Below are positions 1 to 21,534 of a stretch of 64,000 nucleotides of DNA, in pieces (the first letter of the stretch is position 1; each line of letters opens with the position of its first letter). Location: positions 434,001 to 498,000 of the forward strand of contig OZ005699.1 in the NCBI GenBank assembly GCA_963930775.1. Direction: 5' to 3'. Source of the DNA: Cliona cf. orientalis. Lineage: Eukaryota > Porifera > Demospongiae > Clionaida > Clionaidae. The notes under the pieces were generated by a model that saw only the letters and a list, made by a program, of their open reading frames with translations, was not told where the DNA came from and made no database searches. The translations under genes and the position numbers were made by a program.

Positions 1-2330
1 TCCTGATCGGGAGAAAGCTTGGATTCGGATTTTGTGAATTGTGTCTCTCCAATGCATGTAGTTCCACCAGACTGCACTGGACTACACGTACCTGAACTTT
101 CAGATCCGCTAGACGTCCTAGGATCTTGCTGAGTTGGCATTTTTTGCTCACCTTCTACTGTATGTGAATCGAATGATGCACTATCATCGACAATTTGTGG
201 TGGTGACTGACATACATGCGATGCGGCTCTCGGCTTAAGAGTGCTCGCTGATCTAGTGAACTGAGATTCTGGAACACTTGTGATCGGCGTAGGTCCAAGC
301 ACTGTACAGCTGTCGTCAGTAGCCAGACTATCATCACGATTGTGATCGCTCGATGGTTGATCATTTTGATCAGCATCTTGGGTCTCCTTCACAAGAATGC
401 TATCAGAAAGCAGATTTTCAGCTTTCTCCATTTGACTTTGATCTTCTGATGAAACAGTGCGATTATTATCGCATTCAATCACGATTTCAGTCTCATCAGC
501 AAGTATGCTCTCGCATTGCTCTACATCATCACCATCTGAAGGTGCCCTAGGATTGGTGATAATTTCTTCATCATCTGATGGTGCCTGAATATTGTTGATG
601 AAGGGTGTTTCCATAATCTTAGTCACACTGCTGCTGCTGCTACCACTGCTTAGCCCAGGTGCTCGAACACGAATAAAAGGAGTTTCTGTCATGGAAACGC
701 TGGCTATTGGTTGTGGTCGATGATTACTGCCAACAGTTGCCATGTCCTGACAAGGGCAAAGTTTTGTTGATAGCACAGGCTGAGAAGAATCAATATGATT
801 GAGTGCATTTTTGCGATTTTTCTCTTCTCGACCTGTCTCGTTTGGCTTATTAGAATCAAACTCTGGCTGAATTTTGAACCTATTCAATAAGATCACTCTA
901 TTGATAGACACAGTGAGATTACTGTGCTTCAATTGTGGTGCTGGGGTCTCCAGCACACATGATATATCATTGCCAAGCTGCTGTGAGCTACAAGGCACTT
1001 CCCGGCTTGAAATTGTGTTGATTTTTACTGGTGATGATGAGTCTAATCTCGCTTTCTTCCTCGCTGGACAGCATGCTCCTTCAATTTCATCCTCATTTCT
1101 GGAACCAAACTCATGTATTTCTTCCATATTTCCATTCCAATTCTCCAGTCCTGCTTGTTCTGAAGTCGCCTCCAACCTCCCATTCCCATTATCCATTCTC
1201 TCCTCCTCTTCTGCAAACATACTCAGCAAATTTCTTGAGCTGGAGGCAACATTTTCCATCTCTGGCGAACCAGCCGGTACTTTTCTTGCTTTGCGTATCA
1301 GAGCAGTTGGCTTTTCCACTGAAAATTTCACTTTCTTTCTTCTACGCTTGATGGAGAGCTTGCCATGGCCAGAATCTTTCTCCCCAGCTGGCTTGGAGAT
1401 GTCACACTTTGTAGCATCAATTTCCCTCGTATCTACTGCTGTAGGCTCTTGTGGGGCAGTACTACTGAGTGTATTTAGAACTGCTTGGCTTGATGTGCTC
1501 GCTGATGAACTAACATCATCCTGAAAATTTGATAATGATTTTACATACCATTTATATCACTATACATGTAAGTGAAAATATAGTGAAAATCATACCTTGG
1601 TTCGTTTCGATCGTGGGCGTGACTTTTTTCTAGGTGATGGGTGGATTTTGGAATGGAGGTTGATTCCCGGCGAGTCTGTGGCCTCGTAGCTATGGGGTGG
1701 GAAGGGAAGTGGGGGAGACCCTGCAATTAAGAGTATATACATGTAAAACGCTATTACAGCTGTTTTTACTATTTCTTACTAGGAATGCCCGTGTCCTTAA
1801 TGAAGGCTTGTTCCAGCTGTTTAACTGCCTCCACAATCTCCCCCAGTCTGCTATTCTCGTTCATACTCCTATTTATGAAACATACCAGAAAAGTCACAAA
1901 AAAATTTGATACTAATTCATAGGGTGTGTAAAAATATTACCGTTTTGAGATTGACTCCTTGCATAGGGGACATTTAGCCTGTCTGTTGGACGATATCACA
2001 GTGTAGATACATATTCTGTAAGATCATGTGTGTAGATGGATGTTTGGTACGTTGTGAAGGGGTATCAAAAAATTCAAAATTATTTAGTAATAATTTTTGG
2101 TGCCATTTTATTTCTACCAATTCACCTGCAGAAGGGATGGCCACACTGTGTTGTGTACGGGTCAGAAAGAAGCTCAAGACTGTGAGATATTGAAATTCAT
2201 ACAGAAACAAAGAATGAAAGCTAAAAAGCATAAAATAGTCGGTTACGACTTACCATATGGGACACTCAAGATTTTTCTGCATCTTTTTGAGCGTATCTTT
2301 GACCTGTCCAACTCTGTCTTCGTCCGCCAT
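1..2330 (-). CDS. BRCA1: BRCA1-like RING-domain protein, N-terminal part (runs off left edge)
   Basis: Six exons are visible on the minus strand: 2254-2330, 2126-2179, 1941-2015, 1780-1868, 1596-1720 and <1-1520. All join in frame with GT-AG introns, giving 646 residues before the edge. Residues 17-26 read MQKNLECPIC and begin a C3HC4 RING. The zinc ligands are C23, C26, C38, H40, C43, C46, C59 and C62, almost the spacing of human BRCA1 (24, 27, 39, 41, 44, 47, 61, 64). After the RING comes KRSMNENSRLGEIVEAV, matching the BRCA1 helix that packs on BARD1. Basic runs (KKSRPRSKRTK, RRRKKVKF) look like nuclear-localisation signals. The large last visible exon is acidic, Ser-rich and probably disordered, with several SQ/TQ sites. 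By family knowledge this is a nuclear E3 ubiquitin ligase of homologous recombination, working with BARD1. The BRCT repeats would lie outside the window, so orthology rests on the RING and its flanks. Confidence 0.85.
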
Positions 2331-9665
<7,335 letters not shown>

Positions 9666-9881
9666 TACTTACAGAGACAGATCAATTGGACTTTTGAGTT
9701 GTCATTGATCAGTCATTGAAATTGGCACCTCTTGTTTGGTTTTCAAATTTTTGTTATTTTTATAACTCAACAGCATTATAATGATGAATTTTGATATAAA
9801 AAAGTAACTCATAATAATTATTTTGATTGAATATAAAAATATTCACAACAAAATTAATTATTTATTAACAAAATTTAATAA

Positions 9882-11886
9882 CTAAGAACAGCAACCAAAC
9901 CGCCTGCGTCCGATTGTCATAGTAGCTACCTGACTCCAGGAATCGAGTTCGGGGTCATAGCACTCCACAGTATTGGAATAATTCGAGCTTGACCCTAAGT
10001 AGCCTCCGAGAGCATAGAGCTTTTGGCCGACAACGGCCACACCCAGTCCACTTCTCGGCTCCGACATTTCCGCTTTTAGAGTCCACTGCTTTTTCTCGGG
10101 ATCGTACACCTCCACACTACTGAGACTGTGAGAACAATCACAACCACCCACGGTATAAAATAGACCTCCTAACAGGCCCACGCCCGGCATACATCTTTTC
10201 GAATGCATCTCTTCGATCTCTGTCCACGTGTTTGACTCGGGATCGTACACCTCGCACGAGCTTAAATCCGTCGCTCCATCATATCCACCAATCACGTAGA
10301 GCTTGTCCTTGTACACATCGACGGCATGCATGCTGCGAGGTATGGTCATATCTGCTACGCGCGTCCACGAATTTACGTTTGGATCGTAGCGTTCGACACT
10401 GCTCAGGCAGCTCATGATTCCATCATAGCCGCCAATAGCGTAGAGAAAGCCGCCATGAGCAATGGCTGCTACGCTGCTTCTCTCTTGGTTCATGTCAGCG
10501 AGGCGGGTCCAACGATTTTTGCGGAGGTCATAGCGTTCTACGAGTCGAAGGGCGTGGATACTGTCCGATCCTCCTACAGCATAGAGCATTCCGTCGAGAA
10601 CGGCCACACCCACCCCCCTTCGGCAGCTCTCCATGGGAGTGAGCGTCTTCCAAGTGTTCTGGCTTGGGTTGAATCCTTCAACACTGCACACGGTCGATCG
10701 CCCGGGGTTAGTCTCACCCCCGACTATGTAAATAAATTTCCTCTGACCTATACTCTTTCTCGGCATGTACTGAGCATACTCTGGAGTGTCTGCCAGCTCT
10801 TCTGCGATCGAGGCATCAGATTGATAACATTTCGCCCGTGTAAGCAATATCTGGCAGCTGTTGTTGACAGCCAGCGAAGGCTCACTTAGGATTTTTTCCG
10901 ATATCACCTCCCAGGGGATGAGAGGTAGCTTGACATGTTGGAGGAGAGAGGTTAGGTCATCGACACGAGAAAGTTCGTCGTGTTTGTACCATTTCAGAAC
11001 GCAGTCCAATACCTCGTCTTCAGATTTGACACTTAATTGCTCCGACTTGATGAGATTTGTCAGAAGCGAAGTCGGTGCACTGAGAAATTCTTCGAATTTC
11101 GTCACCTTTCGGAAATTCTCCAGAGCGTACCGCCAGCTCTTTTCGTAGAGGGTCTTGAATCCGTGCATATCTGCAAAGGATATCAATCCTAGACAGTTCT
11201 CGGCGTCAATTCGGTCGAGAAGAAACTTGCAACAGGCGTCAATCACGGTGGTAATCTGCAGCAGGTTAGCAGCTGTGAGTAGGGATTGAATATTGTCTTC
11301 ACAAATCGTCAGCGTGGCCGAATATGCAAACTCTATCAGCTCCCTCAGGGCATTTGGCTCGATCCCGTTTAATGTGATTTTTCGTAGTTTGCTCTCACGA
11401 TGCTTGTTGGTGAACATGGCACTAAAATAAGGGCTGCTAGCTGCTAGGACGACTCGGTGTGCATCGAATTCTTGCTCTTCGACGCAGAGGGTGATGTCGC
11501 AGAGATTTTTCTGGTCACGGAATTCCCTCATAGAGGTGAGGAGAGAGGAGGCATGTGTCGGAGCATTGAATATCTCGCATCCTTCAGGACAGCCACCACA
11601 CTCTGTGAAAAATTAAATTATAATTTTTACCACCTTATTGAATGTTCCAAATTATCCATGGAGACAAACTGACAAATTATTGCTGTGCACAACAATAAAA
11701 ATTTCTCCACTATGTGAAACCTCATTACTAGTATGATACTCAGCAGTAATGTACACACACAAGCCCCAGCTTGCAAGAAACGAAAGCTGCGCACGCACTA
11801 GCAGTACTATACGTGTAGCTACAAGACATACCTTGCACTGGTGTGCGCTCCATTTCCACGGATACGTCGACTGTTGCTTGGGACAT
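9882..11886 (-). CDS. BTB-BACK-Kelch (KLHL-type) protein
   Basis: Two exons, 11832-11886 and 9882-11602, encode 591 residues. The first ATG in frame is at 11886 (MSQATVDVSVEMERTP). The BTB domain follows (about 35-145: HASSLLTSMREF, LCDITLCVEEQEFDAHRVVL), then a BACK domain (about 150-255). Six Kelch repeats (about 300-585) each carry a Gly-Gly pair and conserved Tyr/Trp spacing, for example YAIGGYDG, YVIGGYDGATD and YALGGYLG. Proteins of this build are substrate adaptors for CUL3 ubiquitin ligases: BTB/BACK bind the cullin and the Kelch propeller binds the target. I cannot assign a particular KLHL orthology group. It is tail to tail with the ZAK-like gene across about 215 bp. Confidence 0.9.
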
Positions 11887-15013
<3,127 letters not shown>

Positions 15014-15405
15014 CGTGATTTATGCTTTGTCAGTGTCCTACTGCCTTTAGACCATTATTGTTTATTATAATAAATAATACTAGTGGTAAAAAATTAATGT
15101 ATGTAAAAAAATAATTAATGACTTAAACTTATTGTGTAAACCACATTCTTTGTTTTGTTGCTTTTTTCTATATATTTTGTGATTGCTATTAAAATATATG
15201 CAGCGGTGTGTGTATGAGAAAAGATGCATGCTTCTATATCATATCCTTGTGTGTGAACTGTGTTCTATTTTTTTGGATCAAGGCACTGTTGATGTGTACA
15301 AGCGTAATGGTGTGCACTAATTGGAACAACTTTCTAGTTGGCCAAACAACTCTAAAATCACATAATACACAGATAAGCAGTTTTTCTGACTAAAGAAAAC
15401 TAAGT

Positions 15406-15781
15406 TCATCGTTCCTTTCTCGGCAACGTGTCAGTTGCCATCATATAGATGCCCCCAAATGCCATGGCAAGGCCAATCAAGGTGAATCCCATGATGCCCC
15501 TGTAATCAAAAAGAAATTATTTATATACAATATTACAATAGCTACATATATGGAGGCCTTTACCTGTACGCCTTAATGTCGTTTTTTCCTTTTAAGTGCA
15601 CCGGCAAGCCATCGGGGTGCTGTATTTGGTAGGCATTAATTAGAAATATCCCGCCAATGTTACAAGTAGCCATCTAGCTACGACTTACCCCAATTCTCTT
15701 CTGAATGGCGAGAATCCTTCGAAGTCCCGTCGACTCAGTCGCTACGCGATTTTCGTAGTTGGCACGTAAGTTCTCCGCCAT
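15406..15781 (-). CDS. COX7A: COX7A-like cytochrome c oxidase subunit
   Basis: Three small exons, 15689-15781, 15564-15619 and 15406-15499, encode about 80 residues starting MAENLRANYE. The centre, HPDGLPVHLKGKNDIKAYR, matches the family signature of subunit 7a (PVHLKGG then YR). One hydrophobic helix follows (GFTLIGLAMAFGGIYMMA), then a basic end (LPRKER). COX7A-type proteins are single-pass inner-membrane subunits of complex IV or its supercomplex assembly factors. The short N-terminus is not strongly presequence-like. Assignment rests on the short motif and the overall size and topology. Confidence 0.72.
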
Positions 15782-15876
15782 TCCTTTTGTTTACTGGTTG
15801 TGGTTGGAGCAGGGAGGTCAAAAGGACAAGTACTCCAATTATACGAATCGTTGCAAAAGAAATTTTGTGAAAGAAA
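15782..15876. promoter_or_regulatory. 95-bp divergent promoter, COX7A-like / membrane protein
   Basis: Only 95 bp separate the two start codons, so both genes must share this space for leaders and promoter. No motif is certain. Confidence 0.5.
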
Positions 15877-16624
15877 ATGTCTGTGACCAAGATACTGAGA
15901 AATGTGACAATAGCAGGTAAATAATATAAATTGAGACAATTTCCAATCATTTGCATGCAAATAATATCTCTAAAAATGCTTTAATAGGTGCAGCTGGACT
16001 TTTGAGCGGAACGAGTTACGCGATTGCCAGGCGGAATCCTGAAACAGTCCTCCCCATTCTGAAACTATCTGCAGCGTCGGGATTAGCTGGGGCGCTGCTC
16101 GGCTGGGGTCTGTCCGCCTATAGGAACTCACCGACACACATACTCGTCCTCTCGCTTGGAGCCAACTTTGCGGTTACTTCTGCCATGTTTTTGAGTAAGG
16201 CAACACTCCAGTCCTCTGTCCCCGACATGAATCCACAGTATTTTTTGTCAAGTTTCGGCTATTTTTAACTTTGATCTTACTTATGCCTGCAGGCTAAAAT
16301 AATATGAGGTAGCCTAGAAATTTCCAAAAAAATTATAGTAATGCACCTTTTATTGTACAAAATTTGCAGGTGTTCGCCGTGGTATTATGATGTCGTTGGA
16401 TCATCCAATTCCAGTTCCTGATTCTGTTGCCATATCTCCGGTCGTCACCAGTGCTGAACTACAACAGGTGGACTTGAGTCAGACTCATGGTTGGTACACT
16501 ACTGAGCATGCTCAGTACATCAGCAGCGCAGCAGGTGGAGGTATTGCAGGAGGACTAGCATCAATTATATCAAGTAAGTGTTTTTTATGATCTGTAGTAA
16601 TAATTATTTAACTCACTTATCTCC

Positions 16625-16658
<34 letters not shown>

Positions 16659-17152
16659 ATTTACATAGGGCATGGTCTCAAGTCGATCTTGCTGACTGGC
16701 TGTGGTGGCTTAGTGTGTGGATTTTGTGGACAGCTACTCTACAATAGGCTGGAGATCTGGAGGAGAAGGAAAGCCATTGAAATCCACTATCCAGAACTCA
16801 TCGAACGAAAGGAGAGCCAATGGACTTTTGTAAGACTTAGTGATTACGTAATATATGCTTACGTAATGGTTTATAATTGTAGGGGAAAATGGAAGAGAGA
16901 TTTCTGAGTTTCTGGCATCAAACTTCTAAACATGCGAAATGGGACATGGAGGTGATGCTGCTGGAGGATGCAATAAGACAGGAAAAGCTGAAGATTGCTG
17001 AACTCGACAAAGCTCTGCTTGAACACGGAGTGGACACAAACGCTAAAGAGTTATCGTTAAATTATGCAAGTAAATTTGAACAGCGGCAGTGGCAGAGTAG
17101 CAAGCCTGATGATACAAACAGTAGAACAAAAGACTCCACTATACCTACTTAA
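15877..17152 (+). CDS. Multi-pass membrane protein of unknown family
   Basis: Five exons, 15877-15916, 15988-16194, 16370-16573, 16669-16829 and 16883-17152, encode 293 residues. There are about four hydrophobic, Gly/Ala-rich segments: AGAAGLLSGTSYAIA, AASGLAGALLGWGLSAY, ILVLSLGANFAVTSAMF and AAGGGIAGGLASIIS with GLKSILLTGCGGLVCGF. A charged, probably helical C-terminus (about 195-293) follows. The small-residue-rich helices recall the Tim17/22/23 fold (inference, weak), and divergence from a mitochondrial subunit gene is compatible with a mitochondrial role. I do not recognise the family. Intron 3 contains a C homopolymer of about 30 bp (16627-16656). Confidence 0.7.
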
Positions 17153-17251
17153 TATTACAATTATTATGCAAGGTTATAATAATCAAAAGTTATAACTTTC
17201 TCTCTCTCACTTTCTCTCAGACCTTCCCACAATCTATAATTAATTTTAATA

Positions 17252-18230
17252 TTACTTCGGTGGTTGTTGACAGCCTCCGGGAGTACACCATTGACAGTAT
17301 GTAATGTTCATCACCTTTATAAAATTAATAATAGTGAATAATCTACTAAACTCAATAATGATTAGTTTTGGCTTACATAATGCAGAGCTGTTTGACTATC
17401 TCCATCAGTTGTTATATTCGGAGTTTTAGCCCCAAGATCACAGTTCAAATAGACGGTTAGTATCCTGCATGTAATTATTAAATGGCCTAACCAACAAAAT
17501 TTAACTCCTATTTTCTTGGCAATTTACGTAATTATAGCAAAAAAAAAAGCATGTTTTATATAAATTCAGTTATGGAATGATCGAGTGTGTTTTTTTAAGG
17601 TCCTGGTATTTTGTGGTCAACTCATGGGTCTCTAGCTGAACTTTTGAGAATTAAGAGACTACTATAATAATATTAATATTATTATAACCTGCCCACAGGT
17701 CCAGTGTAGTAGAGATATGGAGTCCCATCAAAGTCTATCCATAACTCCTCTGTCCCTGAATCAGCTATCGAGTACTGTTTTGAAGGGTCAAAGTCTGGTA
17801 TTTGACATGCCTAAAATAATTTTAGTATCAATGTCATTATATGAGCCCAAATCTTTATCCTTTGATCATGGGCGTTATAGTGTGACTTACATGGACATTT
17901 TTGCAGTCTCCATCATTGTATGGTTTACAGGGATTGTAGGAATACGTATAATTGTTGCGGTCTTTTACTTTTGTAAACCTAATCATAATGATGATAATTA
18001 TCCAGTAGTAGTATAATTTTTGCCAAGTTAGTAATTTCAACAATGTACCTTGCTGTTCCATTCGTGTTGGAGAGAGGGGTCAAATCAACAAGATCCTGAT
18101 TGCTCGGCTGACAGACACAGGTTTCTGGTCTTCCCTCGGCAGGGGGACATCTTGTCCCATTGGGGCTAGCCGCCGAAGTAAGGGGCTGAACCATCAGACA
18201 CGTTAACACAGACAACACTAGAGCAGACAT
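17252..18230 (-). CDS. Secreted single-MRH-domain protein (array copy S1)
   Basis: Five exons, 18049-18230, 17891-17978, 17689-17810, 17377-17464 and 17252-17314, encode 180 residues. The start MSALVLSVLTCLMVQ is a signal peptide. A cysteine pair segment (CPPAEGRPETCVCQP) follows, then an MRH-like domain. Its landmarks are VDLTPLSNTNGTARF, YTYSYNPCKPY, GDCKNVHACQ, GTPYLYYTG and LTVYLNC. The last exon ends CQWCTPGGCQQPPK and a stop, where the larger paralogues continue with CQVCPGGCEPIP into a second domain. This is the only member of the one-domain class with an intact frame. Several N-glycosylation sequons are present. Mannose-6-phosphate-receptor-type domains bind phosphorylated or high-mannose glycans; binding by this protein is untested inference. 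Confidence 0.75.
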
Positions 18231-18530
18231 GGGAGCAGCAGTCGTTGATAGATTCCTGGTATACTAAATGTTGAAATGATCCAATGTTGATCGGTCAAAT
18301 CAAATTCATAGTTTAATAACAATATGTAGCTGCCAGGCATGACGTAACTGTGCATAATAATATTTATTAATTTTATGTCTTGTAAACACCAAAGATAGTA
18401 CTACTGCACGCACAGCACTGCATACTATCAATGAATATTAATATCATTAAAAAAATCGTGTTCACCTATTAAAATTAACTACGATAGTTATAAACTATAC
18501 ACACTCCAGTCTGTTAATCAGTCTCAGTTA

Positions 18531-20283
18531 CTAGCAGCCACCGGGACAGACCTGGCACGACTTTAGCACAAAACTCTGCATACAATAAAAAAAGAAAGAT
18601 GCGATACTGAGATCACAAATATTATTATGCAAGAGGATCATAGCAGGGTGCAATAATAATAATATATTATTATTATCATGATAATTCTGGTGTTATTATG
18701 ATTGTATATATGTACATGTATAATATTATTATTATTATAGTGAGCTGGGAATTATGTCGCATTCTAACAATCATGAGTGCATGATTAATTATTGCTCACC
18801 GTTAACGCAGGGCAGGCAGAAATAGATCTCAAATTCAGCGAAGGGGAATCCCTGGGAATAGAGTGATCACACTCCAGGTAGACACGATATGGTCTGTGGG
18901 GACAATGATAATTGTTACACACAGAAATTGAGTGCTTTAAAAGCCACTTATATTACGTTTCAGCAGGGCCTGTGTACTGAACAAACACTTCACCACTGGA
19001 CGAATCAATGTAAATCTTCTCAGTGCCCATATTAGCGAGAGCCAGTGTACCGTTAATAGAGCTCATCATACAAATCTACATATATTTGCAGAATGTCTAT
19101 GTATAATGACAAGTGCATCCATGGCACTATTGCTCACATGTGTATTCCAACATTTATTCATACGAAATGCTTGACAGGGGTTATAGTAGTAGTTAGCAGT
19201 ACCATTTCCAACTCCAACTGAAAACCTGTATAATTATATAATAATATTATTATGATAAAAATAGAATAATCATTCCCTTATTATGGAATCTGATATTTGA
19301 AAATTTTATAGCTATACATACGTTGCCTTTCCAGAGACATTTGCGTAAGGAGTGAGGTTAATAATTCCTTCAGGATGAAGGCAGACGCAAGAGGACTCCT
19401 CGGGGATTGGGGGACACAGTATGGGAATGGAAACAGATGGAATTGGTGGAGGAATTGGTTCACAACCGCCAGGACACACTTGACATGATGTTATATTCAT
19501 TAACTTTAATGTGTGTATGCAAGTACTTGATCATATTGGGTCATTCATTACTATAGAATCGATTCAACTTACGTATTGCAATTGCACTTGACTATCACCT
19601 TCTGTCTTTGCAATTGGTATTTTTGCCGATTTGTTACAGTTCAAAAAGACCTTCAATTCCCTGCATGTGTACATTTCTATTATCAGACCTGATTGAGTTT
19701 AAGAGGTACGTAGGTACAGAGCTTAAATTATTATTATTATTGTACTACAATACCTGTCATCAGACCCAGTATAATAGAGATATGGAGTTCCATCAGTATC
19801 TATCCACATTTCCTCTGTCCCAGCATCAGCTATGTCGAATTGTGTTTCTGGATCAAAGTTTGATGACTGACATGCCTAATTATTATTATGGTACTGTAAT
19901 CAACTACTGGGGTATAAAAATTAACTTTTCAAACAGTGACATACGTGAACATTTTTGCAGTCTCCATCTGATTCAGTGAATGGCTTACAAGGATTGTAGG
20001 AATAAACATAATTATAGGGATCTTCCAGTTTAGTAAACCTAGCATCATCATGGTGTAATAAGTAAGGATGAACTATTATTAGTACTGATTTTGGCTGTAC
20101 CTACCTTGCTGTTCCATTTGCGTTGGAGAGCGGGGTCATGTCAATGACGCCTTCTCCAGTCGGCTGGCAGACGCATGTTTCCGATCTTCCCTGGGCAGGT
20201 GGACACTTTGTACCAGTGGGCTGAACTGAAGTGAGCCCGAGAACCATCAGCAGTAGAAGAGAGAGCTGATCTAGAGGCACCAT
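18531..20283 (-). CDS. Secreted double-MRH-domain protein (array copy D1)
   Basis: Nine exons: 20105-20283, 19945-20038, 19754-19875, 19573-19660, 19322-19503, 19138-19225, 18957-19075, 18800-18893 and 18531-18575, giving 336 residues. The start MVPLDQLSLLLLMVLGLTS is a signal peptide. Domain 1 runs through IDMTPLSNANGTARF, YVYSYNPCKPF, CKNVHACQ, TPYLYYTG and LKVFLNC. It ends NITSCQVCPGGC, then a Pro-rich linker (EPIPPPIPSVSIPILCPP). Domain 2 repeats the plan with INLTPYANVSGKATF, YYYNPCQAF, VFVQYTGPAE and YRVYLEC, and ends SCQVCPGGC at the stop. The pattern of Cys, NPC, YTG and hydrophobic-X-C matches repeats of the cation-independent mannose-6-phosphate receptor. No membrane segment or GPI signal follows, so it should be secreted. 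Domain 1 keeps an Arg eight residues before the second-strand Cys, where MRH lectins have a sugar-contacting Arg; domain 2 does not. Confidence 0.78.
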
Positions 20284-20625
20284 CCTGGTTCGATAATAGC
20301 ACTGTAACTATAATAATATTATAATACTGCGTCAAACTATGTATTGACCTTAAGTAGGATGGAGATTCTGGCTATTACATTATGATGGTGCAATCATACG
20401 TTCATATATAATGCAAATCATGCAGTGACTGTGCATGTTTAATAATGTCCTGTAAATACCAAAGATAAAAAATACTGCATACACAGCACTTCAATATCAT
20501 GAATTTAAACTCATAATAAGAAAAAAGTTTAGCTATTAGGTCTAGGTATACAAAAATTACAGTCCAGCAGCCTTGATATTTTTGTGGTCAACTCATGGGT
20601 CTCTGAGCTTTTGAGAATTAGGAGA
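20284..20625 (-). promoter_or_regulatory. Upstream region of copy D1 (type P2)
   Basis: It shares about 130 bp next to the ATG with all double-domain genes. Beyond the shared gttcata it switches to sequence carrying gcagtgactgtgcat and aacaccaaagat-like words, which elsewhere lies upstream of the single-domain genes. The same chimeric block occurs upstream of copies D5 (34222) and D6 (38649), marking a past recombination junction. Confidence 0.45.
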
Positions 20626-20630
20626 CTAAC

Positions 20631-21218
20631 CTGCCCACAGGTCCAATGTAGTAGAGATATGGAGTCCCATCAAAGTCTATCCACAACAGTTACTCCTCCG
20701 TCCCTGTATCAGCTATCGAGTACTGCTTTGAAGGATCAAAGTCTGGTATTTGACATGCCTAAAATACTTAATATCAATGTCAGTATGAGCCAAATTTTTA
20801 TCCTACGATCATGAGAATTATAGTGTGACCAAGAGTATATTATACTCTTGGTGTGACTTACATGAACATTTTTGCAGTCTCCATCATTGTATGGTTTACA
20901 GGGATTGTAGGAATACGTATAATTGTTGCGATCTTTTACTTTTGTAAACCTAATCATAATTATGATGATATCATCCAGTGGTAGTATATTAAAATTTAAT
21001 AATTTTTTTACAAATTTCAATGATGTACCTTGCTGTTCCATTTGTATTGGAGAGGGGGTCAAGTCAAAAAGATCCTGATTGGTCGGCTGACAGACGCAGG
21101 TTTCTGGTCTTCCCTCGGCAGGGGGACATTTTGTCCCATTGGGGGCAGCCGCTGAAGTAATGGGCTGAACCATCAGACACATTAACACAGAGAACAGAGA
21201 CAGCACTAGAGCAAACAT
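20631..21218 (-). pseudogene. Relic of single-MRH gene (copy S2)
   Basis: Exons equivalent to A (21029-21218), B (20862-20949) and C (20631-20758) remain. Exon A has lost one base near 21053, shifting the frame at the LTPLSN motif. Exon C carries a 6-bp insertion that creates an in-frame TAA. The exons for the domain's end are missing. A 25-bp palindrome (accaagagta ... tactcttggt) sits just left of exon B. Confidence 0.8.
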
Positions 21219-21534
21219 GGGAGCAGCAGTCGTTGATAGATTCCTGGTCTCTCATCTAATCCCACTACATGCATGGCACCCCATGCAACCACTCACCAAC
21301 ATGTTCACAATCAACTATAATTGGGTACCCGGTATTGGGCGACAGAGAGACTGTGCATAATAATATTATAGTATTATTATGTCTTGTAAACACCTAAGAT
21401 AGTACTACTGCACGCACAGCACTGCATACTATCAATGAATAAAAATACCAGTAAAAAAACTGAGTTCACCTATTAAAATTAACTACGATAATTATAAACT
21501 ATACACACTCCGGTCTGTTAATCAGTCTCAGTTA

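Noticed and set aside
874-1524. Plus-strand open frame of 216 codons
   Set aside because: It is antisense to the long BRCA1-like exon, which is continuous with five upstream exons by frame and splice sites. The plus frame has no family features.
19608-19979. Recurrent plus-strand open frames (LPICHSSKRPSIPCMCTF) at many places in the array
   Set aside because: They look like a gene family, but each is the reverse strand of exon D plus its intron. They recur only because the array is duplicated.
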